Part shown: piece by piece, positions 16,952 to 25,996 of the stretch
Layout of the letters: each line of letters opens with the position of its first letter
How positions within the stretch are numbered: position 1 is the first letter of the stretch
The notes under the pieces: generated by a model
What the model was told of the DNA's origin: nothing
Database searches by the model: none
Seen by the model: only the letters and a program-made list of their open reading frames with translations
Program-made: the position numbers and the translations under genes
NCBI GenBank assembly: GCA_965204775.1
Contig: CBDBFH010000029.1
Span: forward strand, 1-64,000
DNA from: CBDBFH01 sp965204775
Lineage (GTDB): Bacteria > Pseudomonadota > Alphaproteobacteria > JAPOUT01 > G958296285
Length of the DNA: 64,000 bases
Direction of reading: 5' to 3'

Positions 16952-18268
16952 GTGGCCGCGCCGCTCGAAGATTCGGAATTTTCCGCCCTCCTCAAACCCC
17001 TCGCGCCCCCTGAACGACTCGCCGCCGCCGTCTCCGGCGGGCCCGATTCACTCGCCCTGCTCGTCCTGCTCGCGCGCTGGCGCGATTCACAAACCCGGCG
17101 GGAAACAGCGCTTTATGCGCTCAGCGTCGATCACGCCCTGCGCCCGGACGCCGCTGCCGAGGTGCGTCACGCCGCCCGAATCGCCCGCAGACTCGACATC
17201 CCCCATCTCATCTTGCGCCGGCGCGGGCCAAAGCCCTCTTCCGCAATCCAGGCCGCCGCCCGCAACGCCCGCCACGCTTTGATGCAACAATGGTGCCGCC
17301 GAAATGCCGTCACCGCCCTCGCTTTCGCCCATCATCTGGAAGATCAGGCCGAGACCTTCCTCTTCCGCCTCGCCCGCGGATCGCAACTCGACGGCCTCGC
17401 CGCCATGACCCCCGAAACGCGCCGGGGCAGTGTCCGAATCCTGCGTCCCCTCCTCGCCGTCCCCAAAACCCGGCTCGCCGCCCGCCTCACCCGCGAGAAG
17501 ATCGCCTGGCGCAATGATCCCTCCAATCATGATCCGGCCTTCACGCGCACCCATCTGGCCCGCGCGCTGACGGCGCTGGAAAAGGCCGCCATGCCGCCCG
17601 CCCGCCTCGCCGCCGCCGCCAAAGGCGCCCGCCGCCTGCGCCGCATGCTCGACGCTCAGACCGCCGCCGTGCTCCAGAACACATTCTACTTCGATCAGGC
17701 AGGCTTCGCCGCCACATCCCGGAACGCCCTGCGCGGGCCTTACCCGGTCGCGCTCCGCGCCTTGCGCCGCGCCCTGATGACCGTCGGCGCGCGCCGCCTG
17801 CCTCCGGCCACCGCCAAACTCACCAACCTGCTCGACGCCCTCCGCGCCCAGGCACCCTTCCCCGGATGCACCCTCGCCGGATGCCGCCTGATCCCCGCGC
17901 AGGGCAAACTGATGATCGTGCGTGAAGCCGGATGGCTCGCCCGCTACGGCGCGCCGCTCGCCTTGCGCCCGGGCGAAACCGGAATCTGGGACCGCCGGTA
18001 CCGGATCACCCTGCAAGCCGCAGAAAATACCCCCCGCGCCGGCGAATTCGAAATTCGCCCGCTCGGCATGGACAGGCCTCCGGACGATGGTTTGATCACG
18101 CCGGTCCCCGCCTGCGCCCGGCCCGCTCTGCCGGCCCTGTGGCAGGGCCGCCGCCTGCTCGCCGTCCCTCATCTCAATTGGCGAAGCCCCCAAACCCCGT
18201 CGCTATGGCTCAAGGCAGCCCTGCTGCCCACGGAAGGGCTGGATTTTTCCGCAAAATACATTATCTAA
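16952..18268 (+). CDS. tilS: tRNA(Ile)-lysidine synthase TilS
   Basis: A 438-aa enzyme that converts cytidine 34 of the AUA-reading tRNA-Ile to lysidine, using ATP and lysine. The PP-loop motif AAVSGGPDSLALLVLL near the N-terminus and the AFAHHLEDQAETFLFRLARG motif are intact. I chose GTG 16952, just after cpoB, because a longer in-frame start would overlap cpoB by over 100 bases. An essential gene in most bacteria. Its order between cpoB and ftsH is standard in alphaproteobacteria. Confidence 0.92.
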   Translation: MAAPLEDSEFSALLKPLAPPERLAAAVSGGPDSLALLVLLARWRDSQTRRETALYALSVDHALRPDAAAEVRHAARIARRLDIPHLILRRRGPKPSSAIQAAARNARHALMQQWCRRNAVTALAFAHHLEDQAETFLFRLARGSQLDGLAAMTPETRRGSVRILRPLLAVPKTRLAARLTREKIAWRNDPSNHDPAFTRTHLARALTALEKAAMPPARLAAAAKGARRLRRMLDAQTAAVLQNTFYFDQAGFAATSRNALRGPYPVALRALRRALMTVGARRLPPATAKLTNLLDALRAQAPFPGCTLAGCRLIPAQGKLMIVREAGWLARYGAPLALRPGETGIWDRRYRITLQAAENTPRAGEFEIRPLGMDRPPDDGLITPVPACARPALPALWQGRRLLAVPHLNWRSPQTPSLWLKAALLPTEGLDFSAKYII

Positions 18269-18306
18269 TTGCAGGAAGACGCCCGCGTCCTTCCCGGCGG
18301 CCCCTC

Positions 18307-20220
18307 ATGACCTATCTGCGCCATCTTTTCATCTTTCTCTCGGCTGTGCTGATTCTGGCCTTCGCCTTCAACCTGTTCCAGGGCGGCGGCGGGGGCTTTG
18401 CCGCGCGCGACATCACCTTCTCGCAATTCCTGGCCGAGGTCGATGCAGGCAATGTGCGCGACGTGGTCATTGCCGGCGAAGAGATCACCGGACATTTTTC
18501 CAGCGGCGCGCAGTTCGAGACCTTCGCGCCCGACGATCCGGGTCTGGTCGCGCGCCTGCATGAGCGCGGCGTCGACATAGCCGCCGAACCGCCCGGCGCG
18601 CGCTCGCCTTCGCTCTTTGCAATCCTGGTCTCCTGGTTCCCGATGCTGCTCTTGATCGGGGTCTGGATATTTTTCATGCGGCAGATGCAGGGCGGCGCAG
18701 GCCGGGCAATGGGCTTCGGACGCTCGCGCGCGCGGATGCTCACCGAGCGGCAGGGCAAGGTGACCTTCGACGACGTGGCCGGAATCGACGAGGCCAAGGA
18801 AGACTTGCAGGAAATCGTCGAATTCCTGAAAGACCCGGGCCGGTTTCAGCGGCTGGGAGGCCGAATCCCGCGCGGGGTGTTGCTGGTCGGCCCGCCGGGG
18901 ACCGGCAAGACGCTGCTGGCCCGCGCCATCGCCGGCGAGGCCGACGCCCCCTTCTTCACAATTTCAGGGTCGGATTTCGTCGAGATGTTTGTCGGAGTCG
19001 GCGCAAGCCGGGTGCGCGACATGTTCGATCAGGCAAAGAAAAACGCGCCCTGCATCATCTTCATCGACGAGATCGACGCGGTGGGCCGCCATCGCGGCGC
19101 AGGGCTGGGCGGCGGAAATGACGAGCGCGAGCAGACCCTCAACCAGCTGCTGGTCGAGATGGACGGCTTCGAGGCCAATGAGGGAATCATTCTGATCGCC
19201 GCGACAAACCGGCCCGATGTGCTCGACCCGGCCCTGCTGCGTCCGGGGCGGTTTGACCGGCAGGTGGTGGTGCCCAATCCGGATATTGTGGGCCGGGAGA
19301 AAATTTTGAAGGTCCATATGCGCAAGGTGCCGCTGGGGCCGGATGTCGATGTCCGGACGATTGCGCGCGGAACGCCGGGCTTTTCAGGCGCGGATTTGGC
19401 CAATCTGGTCAATGAGGCGGCGCTGCTGGCCGCGCGCCGCGCCCGGAAGCTGGTCGGAATGCGCGAACTGGAGGACGCCAAGGACAAGGTGATGATGGGC
19501 GCGGAGCGCCGCTCAATGATCATGACCGAGGAGGAAAAGCGGCTGACCGCCTATCATGAGGGGGGGCATGCGCTGGTCGCGCTGCATTGTCCGGCCTCGG
19601 ACCCGATCCACAAGGCGACCATCATCCCGCGCGGGCGGGCGCTGGGAATGGTGATGCGCCTGCCGGAGCGCGACCAGCTGTCGGTGACGCGCGAGAAGCT
19701 GCATGCCGATCTGGCGGTGGCGATGGGGGGCCGGGTCGCCGAGGAGGTCATTTTCGGCCATGACAAGGTGACATCGGGAGCAAGTTCCGACATCAAGATG
19801 GCGACGCAGATGGCGCGGGCGATGGTGACACGCTACGGAATGAGCGAGAAGCTGGGGCCTTTGGCCTATCAGGATAATGAGGAGGAGGTGTTTTTGGGGC
19901 ATTCGGTTGCGCGCCAGCAGAACACCTCGGAGGAAACGCAGAAAGTGATTGACGCCGAGATCCGGCGGCTGGTCGAGGGAGCGCGGCAGCGGGCGCATAA
20001 GATCGTTGCAGTCAATCTTGAGGGGCTGCATGTGATTGCCAAAGGCCTGCTGGAATATGAAACGCTGACCGGCGACGAAATTCAGGGCTTGTTGAAGGGG
20101 GTCAAGCCGGACCGGAGCGAGCCGGAAGCGGAGGAAAAATTGCCGCCGCAGCCGGTGTCCTCGGTTCCCTCGGCGGGGATCGCGCCGCCGCAGCCCGGTC
20201 CCGCCCCCAGTTCTGCATGA
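18307..20220 (+). CDS. ftsH: ATP-dependent zinc metalloprotease FtsH
   Basis: A 637-aa membrane AAA+ protease that degrades misfolded membrane proteins and regulators such as RpoH and LpxC in other bacteria. In order: TM1 (residues about 4-22), a periplasmic domain, TM2 (SLFAILVSWFPMLLLIGVWI), Walker A GPPGTGKT, Walker B CIIFIDEID, second region of homology ATNRPDVLDPALLRPGRFDR, and zinc site HEGGH. The C-terminal tail is Pro-rich. ATG 18307 is the first start giving a normal N-terminus. The stop overlaps the folP ATG. Top-strand codon style switches here from C-ending to G-rich, and back after folP. Confidence 0.95.
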   Translation: MTYLRHLFIFLSAVLILAFAFNLFQGGGGGFAARDITFSQFLAEVDAGNVRDVVIAGEEITGHFSSGAQFETFAPDDPGLVARLHERGVDIAAEPPGARSPSLFAILVSWFPMLLLIGVWIFFMRQMQGGAGRAMGFGRSRARMLTERQGKVTFDDVAGIDEAKEDLQEIVEFLKDPGRFQRLGGRIPRGVLLVGPPGTGKTLLARAIAGEADAPFFTISGSDFVEMFVGVGASRVRDMFDQAKKNAPCIIFIDEIDAVGRHRGAGLGGGNDEREQTLNQLLVEMDGFEANEGIILIAATNRPDVLDPALLRPGRFDRQVVVPNPDIVGREKILKVHMRKVPLGPDVDVRTIARGTPGFSGADLANLVNEAALLAARRARKLVGMRELEDAKDKVMMGAERRSMIMTEEEKRLTAYHEGGHALVALHCPASDPIHKATIIPRGRALGMVMRLPERDQLSVTREKLHADLAVAMGGRVAEEVIFGHDKVTSGASSDIKMATQMARAMVTRYGMSEKLGPLAYQDNEEEVFLGHSVARQQNTSEETQKVIDAEIRRLVEGARQRAHKIVAVNLEGLHVIAKGLLEYETLTGDEIQGLLKGVKPDRSEPEAEEKLPPQPVSSVPSAGIAPPQPGPAPSSA

Positions 20221-21038
20221 GCGGAAGCGGTTGGGGACCGGGCGCGCCCCGGATATTGGGTATTGTCAATATTACGCCGGATTCGTTTTCGGACGGGGGC
20301 TTGTATCTTGATCCGGAGCGGGCAATTGCGCATGGGCGCGCGCTGCGCGCGGCGGGGGCGGATGTGATTGATCTGGGCCCGGCCTCGAGCAATCCGGATG
20401 CGCAGCCGGTGAGCGCGGCGGAGGAGGAGAAGCGGCTGGGGCCGGTATTGGCGGCGCTGGCGGGGGAGGGGCTGAGTCTTTCGGTGGACTCGTTTTTGAC
20501 TGAAACGCAAAGATATGCGCTGGGGCGGGGGGTGGCGTATCTGAACGACATTCAGGGCTTTGCCGATGAGGCGTTTTATCCGGAATTGGCCTCGGCGTCT
20601 TGCCGTTTGATCGTGATGCATTCGGTTCAGGAGCGCGGCGGCGCCGACCGGCGCAGGCCTCCGCCGGGTTCGATGCTGGAGCGGGTTTGCCGGTTCTTTG
20701 ATGAGCGGCTGTCGAAACTGACGGCGGCGGGGGTGAATGAGGCCCGGCTGATACTGGATCCGGGAATGGGGTTTTTTCTGGGGAGCCGGCGGGAGGCGTC
20801 GCTGGAGGTTTTGGCGGGACTGGGCCGGTTGCGCGAGCGGTTTGGCCTGCCGGTATTGATCTCGGTTTCGCGCAAGTCCTTTTTGCGGGTGATCGCAGGC
20901 CGGGAGCCGGGGCAGGCGGGCTTTGCCACTCTGGCCGCCGAGTTGTTCGCAGCGAATTCGGGGGTTGACTATATCCGGACGCATGATCCGGGGGCCTTGC
21001 GGGACGGCTTGCGCGTTTGGCGCGCTTTGTCTTCTTGA
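20217..21038 (+). CDS. folP: Dihydropteroate synthase of the Sul (sulfonamide-insensitive) type
   Basis: A 273-aa DHPS joining 6-hydroxymethyl-dihydropterin diphosphate to p-aminobenzoate. The usual start GIVNITPDSFSDGG (15-28) is present. The second conserved loop reads GPASSNPDA (54-62) in place of the GGESTRPGA-type loop of typical FolP. The later segments SVDSF, ETQRYAL, YLNDIQGF, LIVMHS, LILDPGMGFFLG (178-189) and SVSRKSFL (216-223) follow the order and wording of mobile Sul1/Sul2 enzymes closely, including the GMGFFL loop near the pABA site. It sits between ftsH (ATGA overlap) and glmM, the normal chromosomal folP locus, and is the only folP in view. Insensitivity to sulfonamides is inferred, not shown. 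Confidence 0.93.
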   Translation: MSGSGWGPGAPRILGIVNITPDSFSDGGLYLDPERAIAHGRALRAAGADVIDLGPASSNPDAQPVSAAEEEKRLGPVLAALAGEGLSLSVDSFLTETQRYALGRGVAYLNDIQGFADEAFYPELASASCRLIVMHSVQERGGADRRRPPPGSMLERVCRFFDERLSKLTAAGVNEARLILDPGMGFFLGSRREASLEVLAGLGRLRERFGLPVLISVSRKSFLRVIAGREPGQAGFATLAAELFAANSGVDYIRTHDPGALRDGLRVWRALSS

Positions 21039-21234
21039 CGGGGGGCAGGCCCGCATCCGGCATGGCCTGGTCACCCGGCAGGCGCTTCACACAAAGATGG
21101 GGACGCTAAAGAAACCTGCAATAAATGGAAATATTTGTTGATTCCGCCCCTCTTCCCCCGAACGCCACAGACGCTATATTCACAAAAAAATGATTCGCAA
21201 CGCGCCCCATGCGCCGCGCCACGGACATCCTGAC

Positions 21235-22590
21235 ATGACCGAAAACAACCGAAAATATTTCGGAACCGACGGAATGCGCGGGCCCGCCAACCAATTCCCC
21301 GTCACCGCTCAAGTCGCCCTGCGCCTCGGAATGGCCGCAGGAAGACTCTTCACCCGCGGAAACCACAAACACCGCGCCGTCATCGGCAAAGACACCCGGC
21401 TCTCCGGATATATGATCGAATCCTCCCTCATGGCCGGACTCACCTCGATGGGAATCGACGTCTTCCTGCTTGGCCCGCTCCCCACGCCCGCGCTCGCCTT
21501 CATCACCCGGTCACTGCGCGCCGACCTCGGACTCATGATCTCCGCCTCGCACAACGGCTTCCAGGACAACGGAATCAAACTCTTCGGACCCGACGGATAC
21601 AAACTCTCCGACGAAATGGAGCAGCAAATCGAGCGCTATATGGACAACGGACTCGCCAGCCACCTCGCGCCCCCCGAACAGATCGGGCGCGCCAAAAGAA
21701 TCGAAGACGCTCAGGCCCGCTACATCGAATTCGCCAAGCGGTCCAGAGCCGCCGGCACCCCCCTCGACGGCCTGCGCATCGTCCTCGACTGCGCCAACGG
21801 CGCCGCTTACAAACTCGCTCCCGCCGCCCTCTGGGAACTCGGCGCAGACGTCATCACCATCCATGACAGACCCAACGGACTCAACATCAACCAGAATTGC
21901 GGCGCAACCCATCCTCAGGCCATGCAGGAGGCCGTCCGCGCCCACAAGGCCGATATCGGCATCGCCTTCGACGGCGACGCCGACCGCATCGCCGTCGCCG
22001 ACGAAAAAGGCGGCCACATCGACGGCGACCAGATCCTCGCCCTCCTCGCCCATAACTGGAAGGTCAGCGAAACCCTCGCCAAACCCGGAATCGTCGCCAC
22101 CATCCTCTCCAATCTCGGCCTGGAGCGCCACCTCCACTCTCTCGGCCTCGGCCTCGCCCGAACCCGGGTCGGCGACAGATACGTCGCCGAATATATGCGC
22201 CGGCACGGCTTCAATCTCGGCGGCGAAAGGTCCGGACACCTCCTCCTCACCGACTTCTCAACCACCGGCGACGGCCTGATCGCCGCCCTCCACATCCTCG
22301 ACGCCCTCGCCGCGCAAAACCGCCCCGCCAGCGAACTCTGCGCCCGCTTCCGGCCCGTCCCCCAAATCGAGCACAATATCCCCGCCGACCCTGCAAACCC
22401 CCTGGAAGCCCCGCACATCCAGTCCGCAATCCAAAACGCCACAGAACGGCTCGGCGGCGGCGGACGCCTCGTCGTCCGCCGCTCCGGAACCGAACCCGTC
22501 ATCCGAATCATGGGACAAGGCGACGACGAAAATCTCATCCGCGATGTCATCTTCCAAGTCGCAGAACGCCTCGAACCACGCCGCGCCTGA
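21235..22590 (+). CDS. glmM: Phosphoglucosamine mutase GlmM
   Basis: A 451-aa enzyme interconverting glucosamine-6-P and glucosamine-1-P for UDP-GlcNAc synthesis. The N-terminus (RKYFGTDGMRG), the phosphoserine loop GLMISASHNGFQDNGIKLFG, the metal site AFDGDADR, the sugar-binding GGERSGHLLL and the C-terminal phosphate loop VVRRSGTEPVIRIM are complete. ATG 21235 gives the family's usual N-terminus; an in-frame ATG at 21190 would add 15 atypical residues. The end overlaps the thiD start by 47 bases. Mobile sul2 genes are often followed by a glmM remnant, which gives this neighbour extra meaning. Confidence 0.94.
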   Translation: MTENNRKYFGTDGMRGPANQFPVTAQVALRLGMAAGRLFTRGNHKHRAVIGKDTRLSGYMIESSLMAGLTSMGIDVFLLGPLPTPALAFITRSLRADLGLMISASHNGFQDNGIKLFGPDGYKLSDEMEQQIERYMDNGLASHLAPPEQIGRAKRIEDAQARYIEFAKRSRAAGTPLDGLRIVLDCANGAAYKLAPAALWELGADVITIHDRPNGLNINQNCGATHPQAMQEAVRAHKADIGIAFDGDADRIAVADEKGGHIDGDQILALLAHNWKVSETLAKPGIVATILSNLGLERHLHSLGLGLARTRVGDRYVAEYMRRHGFNLGGERSGHLLLTDFSTTGDGLIAALHILDALAAQNRPASELCARFRPVPQIEHNIPADPANPLEAPHIQSAIQNATERLGGGGRLVVRRSGTEPVIRIMGQGDDENLIRDVIFQVAERLEPRRA

Positions 22591-23374
22591 CCGGCCTCCG
22601 CCCCGCGTCCTCACCATCGCAGGCTCCGACTCCGGCGGCGGCGCAGGCATTCAGGCCGACATCAAAACCATCACCGCGCTTGGCGGATACGCCGCCTCCG
22701 CTATCACCGCCCTCACCGCTCAAAACACCCAGGACGTCCGCGCCATCTCCCCGGTCCCTCCCGGCTTCGTCGCCGAGCAAATCAGCGCCGTCCTCGACGA
22801 CATCGGGGCCGACGCCGTCAAAATCGGCATGCTCGCCAATGCCCCCATCATCAACGCCGTCGCTCAGGCTCTCGCCCGCGTCAAAGCGCCAATCGTGCTT
22901 GATCCGGTCATGATCGCAACCTCAGGCGCAAAACTCCTCGAAGACAGCGCCGTCGCCGCCCTCAAGCAGAAACTCATCCCCCTCGCCTCCCTCATAACCC
23001 CCAACCTGCCCGAAGCCGAAGCCCTCACCGGCTGCCCCGTCCGCGACGCCGCCGGACAGGCCCAGGCCGCCCGCCGACTTTGCCAGGCAGGCGCAAAGGC
23101 CGCCCTCGTCAAGGGCGGGCATGGAACCGGCGAAAACGTCGAGGATATCCTCGTCCATGACGGCGAAACCCATATCCTCGCCGCGCCGCGGATCAAAACC
23201 ACCGGCATTCATGGCGCGGGCTGCACGCTTGCTTCCGCCATCGCCGTCGGCCTGGCGCGGGGCCTCGCCCTTAAAGAGGCCTGCGCCGAGGCCGCCGAAT
23301 ATGTCCGCCGCGCCATTCGCGCCGGACCCGGCTTCGGGCAGGGCGCGGCGCTGCTTGATCACGCCGCTGCCTGA
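22544..23374 (+). CDS. thiD: Hydroxymethylpyrimidine/phosphomethylpyrimidine kinase ThiD
   Basis: A 276-aa ribokinase-fold enzyme that phosphorylates HMP and HMP-P in thiamine synthesis. Visible motifs are the substrate loop LTIAGSDSGGGAGIQADIKT, the central DPVMIATSGAKLL, LITPNLPEAEALTG, and the anion-hole region GIHGAGCTLASAIAVGLA with its catalytic Cys/Gly loop. The start lies inside the 3' end of glmM in another frame, a 47-base overlap, so it is probably read by coupled translation. A later start (about residue 15-20) would remove most of that overlap. Confidence 0.9.
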   Translation: MSSSKSQNASNHAAPDRPPPRVLTIAGSDSGGGAGIQADIKTITALGGYAASAITALTAQNTQDVRAISPVPPGFVAEQISAVLDDIGADAVKIGMLANAPIINAVAQALARVKAPIVLDPVMIATSGAKLLEDSAVAALKQKLIPLASLITPNLPEAEALTGCPVRDAAGQAQAARRLCQAGAKAALVKGGHGTGENVEDILVHDGETHILAAPRIKTTGIHGAGCTLASAIAVGLARGLALKEACAEAAEYVRRAIRAGPGFGQGAALLDHAAA

Positions 23375-24180
23375 TGCAGATTCCGCTCTATCATATTGAC
23401 GCTTTCACCTCGCAGGCCTTCGCCGGAAACCCCGCCGCCGTCTGCCCGCTCGACGCATGGCCCGGCGACGAACTCCTCCAGAACATCGCCGCCGAAAACA
23501 ACCTCTCTGAAACCGCCTTCTTCGTCCCCGAAGGCGAAGGCTTTCGCCTGCGCTGGTTTACCCCGGCGCTCGAAGTGGAATTTTGCGGCCATGCCAGCCT
23601 CGCCACCGCCCACGTAATCTTCACGCGCCGCCAGCCGGACAAACAGCGGATCGTCTTTCTGACCCGGCGCGGGCGCTTTGAAGCCGCGAAAGGGGAGGGG
23701 GGCGAAATCGTCATGGATTTTCCCGCCGAACCCCATGCCCCCGTTCAGGCTCCCGCCGGTCTTGAACAGGCTCTGGGCCGCGCCCCGGCGCAGGTCTTTC
23801 GCGGACCGAACCTGATGTGCGTCTTCCCCGCCCCGGAAGATATAGCCCGCCTCGCCCCCGATATGGCCCAACTCACCCGCCTGTCGAACGCGCTGGGCGG
23901 CGCGTGCTTCATCGCCACCGCGCCCGCGCCGCCCGCAGGCCCCCATGATTTCGTCTCCCGCTTCTTCGCCCCCGCCGCCGGAATCCCCGAAGACCCCGTC
24001 ACCGGCTCCGCGCATTGCATGATGGCCCCCTATTGGGCAAAGCGCCTCGGAAAGCATATAGTGCGGGCAAGGCAGATCTCGCCGCGCGGCGGCGAAATGA
24101 CCTGCCGCCTCAAGGCAGACCGCGTGATCATCACCGGGGCATGCGCCGACTATATGGAGGGGCGCATCTCACTGCCATAG
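23374..24180 (+). CDS. PhzF family isomerase/epimerase-like protein
   Basis: A 268-aa protein with the diaminopimelate-epimerase-like double fold of the PhzF family. The N-terminus (YHIDAFTSQAFAGNPAAVCPL) and the NNLSETAFFVP segment with the catalytic Glu are typical, as is EFCGHASLATAHVIF. The C-terminal half has the matching PEDPVTGSAHCMMAPYWA. Known members act on trans-2,3-dihydro-3-hydroxyanthranilate, but there are no phenazine genes here, so the substrate is unknown. Its ATG overlaps the thiD stop by one base, so the two may be one transcript. Confidence 0.85.
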   Translation: MQIPLYHIDAFTSQAFAGNPAAVCPLDAWPGDELLQNIAAENNLSETAFFVPEGEGFRLRWFTPALEVEFCGHASLATAHVIFTRRQPDKQRIVFLTRRGRFEAAKGEGGEIVMDFPAEPHAPVQAPAGLEQALGRAPAQVFRGPNLMCVFPAPEDIARLAPDMAQLTRLSNALGGACFIATAPAPPAGPHDFVSRFFAPAAGIPEDPVTGSAHCMMAPYWAKRLGKHIVRARQISPRGGEMTCRLKADRVIITGACADYMEGRISLP

Positions 24181-24193
24181 GCCGGGGGGAGCC

Positions 24194-25570
24194 ATGCAGT
24201 ACACAATCGAATTGGTCGAAGCCGTCAACGGCGTCCTCTGGGGCGCGCCCATGCTGACGGCCATCGCCGGGGTTGGGCTGTTCTTGACCGTCCGGCTTAA
24301 TTTCCTGCCTTTGCGCAAAACCGCCTATGCCTTCCGGCAATTGTGGCAGGGGCGGCGGGCGCGGGGCGAGGGCGACATTTCGGCCTTCAACGCGTTGATG
24401 ACCTCGCTGTCGGCGACCATCGGGACCGGCAATATCGCCGGAGTGGCGACCGCCATCGCCGCCGGAGGGCCGGGCGCGCTGTTCTGGATGTGGATCACCG
24501 CCCTGGTCGGCATGGCGACCAAATATGCCGAAGCCGTCTGCGCCGTCCACTACCGCCAGACCGACAGCGCAGGAAGAAAAATCGGCGGGCCGATGTATTA
24601 CATCAAAAACGGCCTCGGACCGCGCTGGGCATGGCTGGGCTTCGCCTTCGCCCTGTTCGGCGGTATCGCCGCATTTGGGATCGGCAATATGGTTCAGGCC
24701 AACTCGGTCGCCGCCGCCCTCGACGACGCCCTGCGCATCCCGCCTTTGCTGACCGCCTGCATTCTCGCCCTCCTCGTTGCGATTGTCCTGATCGGCGGCA
24801 TCCGCAGCATTGCGGTCTGGGCCAGCCGGATTGTTCCCTTCATGGCGGTCTTCTATGTCTTTTTCGGCCTGATCGTCCTTCTCCTCCATGCGCCGCAGCT
24901 GCCGGCGGCCATCGTCCTTGTCGTGCAAAGCGCCTTTAGCGGAACCGCCGCCGCCGGGGGCTTCCTCGGCGCGAGTGTCGCGCAGGCGGTCAGTTTCGGG
25001 GTTGCGCGCGGGGTCTTCTCCAATGAGGCCGGGCTGGGCAGCGCCCCCATCGCCCATGCCGCCGCCCAGACCGACAACCCCGTCCGGCAGGGAACCATCG
25101 CCATGCTGGGAACCTTCATTGACACCATCATCGTCTGCTCGATCACCGGGCTGGCGATTGTCGCCACCGGCGTCTGGACGAGCGGCGAGACCGGGGTCGA
25201 TCTGACCGCCGCCGCCTTCGCCACCGCTTTGCCGCTCGGCAATTATCTGGTCGCGGCGGCGCTGGTCCTCTTCGCCTTCACGACCATTCTGGGCTGGAGC
25301 TATTACGGCGAGAAGTGCTGGCAGTATATTTTCGGCGGGCGGAGCATTCTGCCCTACCGGCTGATCTGGATCGGGGCGGTGTTTATCGGGCCGTGGGCGC
25401 TTTTGTGGGAGGGGGGCGCGCGGGCCGGGATTGACTTCATCTGGCTTCTGGCCGACACGCTCAACGCCATGATGGCCCTGCCCAATCTGATTGCGCTGGC
25501 GCTGCTCTCGCCGGTGGTGGTGAGGCTGACGCGGGCGCGCTACCGGACCCCCGCCGCGCGCCGGAGCTGA
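24194..25570 (+). CDS. Alanine/glycine:sodium symporter (AGCS family)
   Basis: A 458-aa inner-membrane transporter with about 10-11 hydrophobic helices. The AGCS signature around TGNIAGVATAIAAGGPGALFW, followed by KYAEAVCAVHYR, and the later GVFSNEAGLGSAPIAHAAAQ segment are characteristic. It imports alanine or glycine with sodium. Since the chromosome also has a glycine-regulated gcv operon, glycine uptake is possible, but specificity cannot be read from the sequence. AGGxGG-like GGGGGGAGCC lies upstream of ATG 24194. The gene is followed by a strong palindrome. Confidence 0.9.
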   Translation: MQYTIELVEAVNGVLWGAPMLTAIAGVGLFLTVRLNFLPLRKTAYAFRQLWQGRRARGEGDISAFNALMTSLSATIGTGNIAGVATAIAAGGPGALFWMWITALVGMATKYAEAVCAVHYRQTDSAGRKIGGPMYYIKNGLGPRWAWLGFAFALFGGIAAFGIGNMVQANSVAAALDDALRIPPLLTACILALLVAIVLIGGIRSIAVWASRIVPFMAVFYVFFGLIVLLLHAPQLPAAIVLVVQSAFSGTAAAGGFLGASVAQAVSFGVARGVFSNEAGLGSAPIAHAAAQTDNPVRQGTIAMLGTFIDTIIVCSITGLAIVATGVWTSGETGVDLTAAAFATALPLGNYLVAAALVLFAFTTILGWSYYGEKCWQYIFGGRSILPYRLIWIGAVFIGPWALLWEGGARAGIDFIWLLADTLNAMMALPNLIALALLSPVVVRLTRARYRTPAARRS

Positions 25571-25582
25571 AGGGCAGGGCCG

Positions 25583-25622
25583 CCCCCCTGTCATTCCCGC
25601 TTTCGCGGGAATGACAGGGGGG
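25583..25622. repeat. Perfect 18-bp inverted repeat, possible bidirectional terminator
   Basis: Arms 25583-25600 and 25605-25622 pair perfectly around a TTTC loop; the core is CATTCCCGC TTTC GCGGGAATG. It follows the symporter stop by 12 bases. No T tract follows, so it is probably a dispersed palindromic element that may stop or protect transcripts. Confidence 0.75.
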
Positions 25623-25630
25623 GAGGGGGT

Positions 25631-25908
25631 TGCGGGGGTGACGTTCCCCCAATTTCGCGGGTTCTTTTCTCCGTCACCCCCGCGAACGCGGGGGTCCATT
25701 TCGCGGCGGTTGGATTCCCGCCCCCGCTTTCGCGGGGGTGACGTTCTTGCGCGGGAATGACGGTGGGGGAGGGGTTTGCGGGGGTGACGTTCCCCCAATT
25801 TCGCGGGTTCTTTTCTCCGTCACCCCCGCGAACGCGGGGGTCCATTTCGCGGCGGCTGGATTCCCGCCCCCGCTTTCGCGGGGGTGACGTTCTTGCGCGG
25901 GAATGACG
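25631..25908. repeat. Tandem repeat of 146 bp built from palindromes (about 1.9 copies)
   Basis: The unit starting TGCGGGGGTGACGTTCCCCC at 25631 recurs at 25777, exactly 146 bases later, and is near-identical through to about 25908. Inside each unit are palindromes such as CCCCCGCGAACGCGGGGG and CCCCGCTTTCGCGGGG, plus GCGGGAATGACG ends like those of the preceding inverted repeat. Dispersed elements of this type are common in GC-rich proteobacteria. No coding potential. Confidence 0.85.
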
Positions 25909-25964
25909 AGAGAGGCGGGGATGATAGGGGGGCGGGGGCGCTGAGGGGCGTTTCTATCGCCATA

Positions 25965-25992
25965 TTGACCTCCCTGCCCGCCTGCTTTATAG
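25965..25992 (+). promoter_or_regulatory. Candidate serC promoter
   Basis: TTGACC (25965-25970), a 16-base spacer and TTATAG (25987-25992). The -10 box lies within an inverted repeat GCCTGCT-TTAT-AGCAGGC. The predicted start at about 26000 would begin the structured leader. Confidence 0.5.
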
Positions 25993-25996
25993 CAGG

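Noticed and set aside
20217..21038. folP as a recently acquired mobile sul gene
   Set aside because: No integron, ISCR or transposase is present; it overlaps ftsH by ATGA and is followed by an intact glmM, so a resident locus is more likely.
25583..25622. Hairpin after the symporter gene as a standard intrinsic terminator
   Set aside because: The stem is strong but there is no following T tract, and the same core recurs in the neighbouring tandem repeats, so I list it as a repeat.
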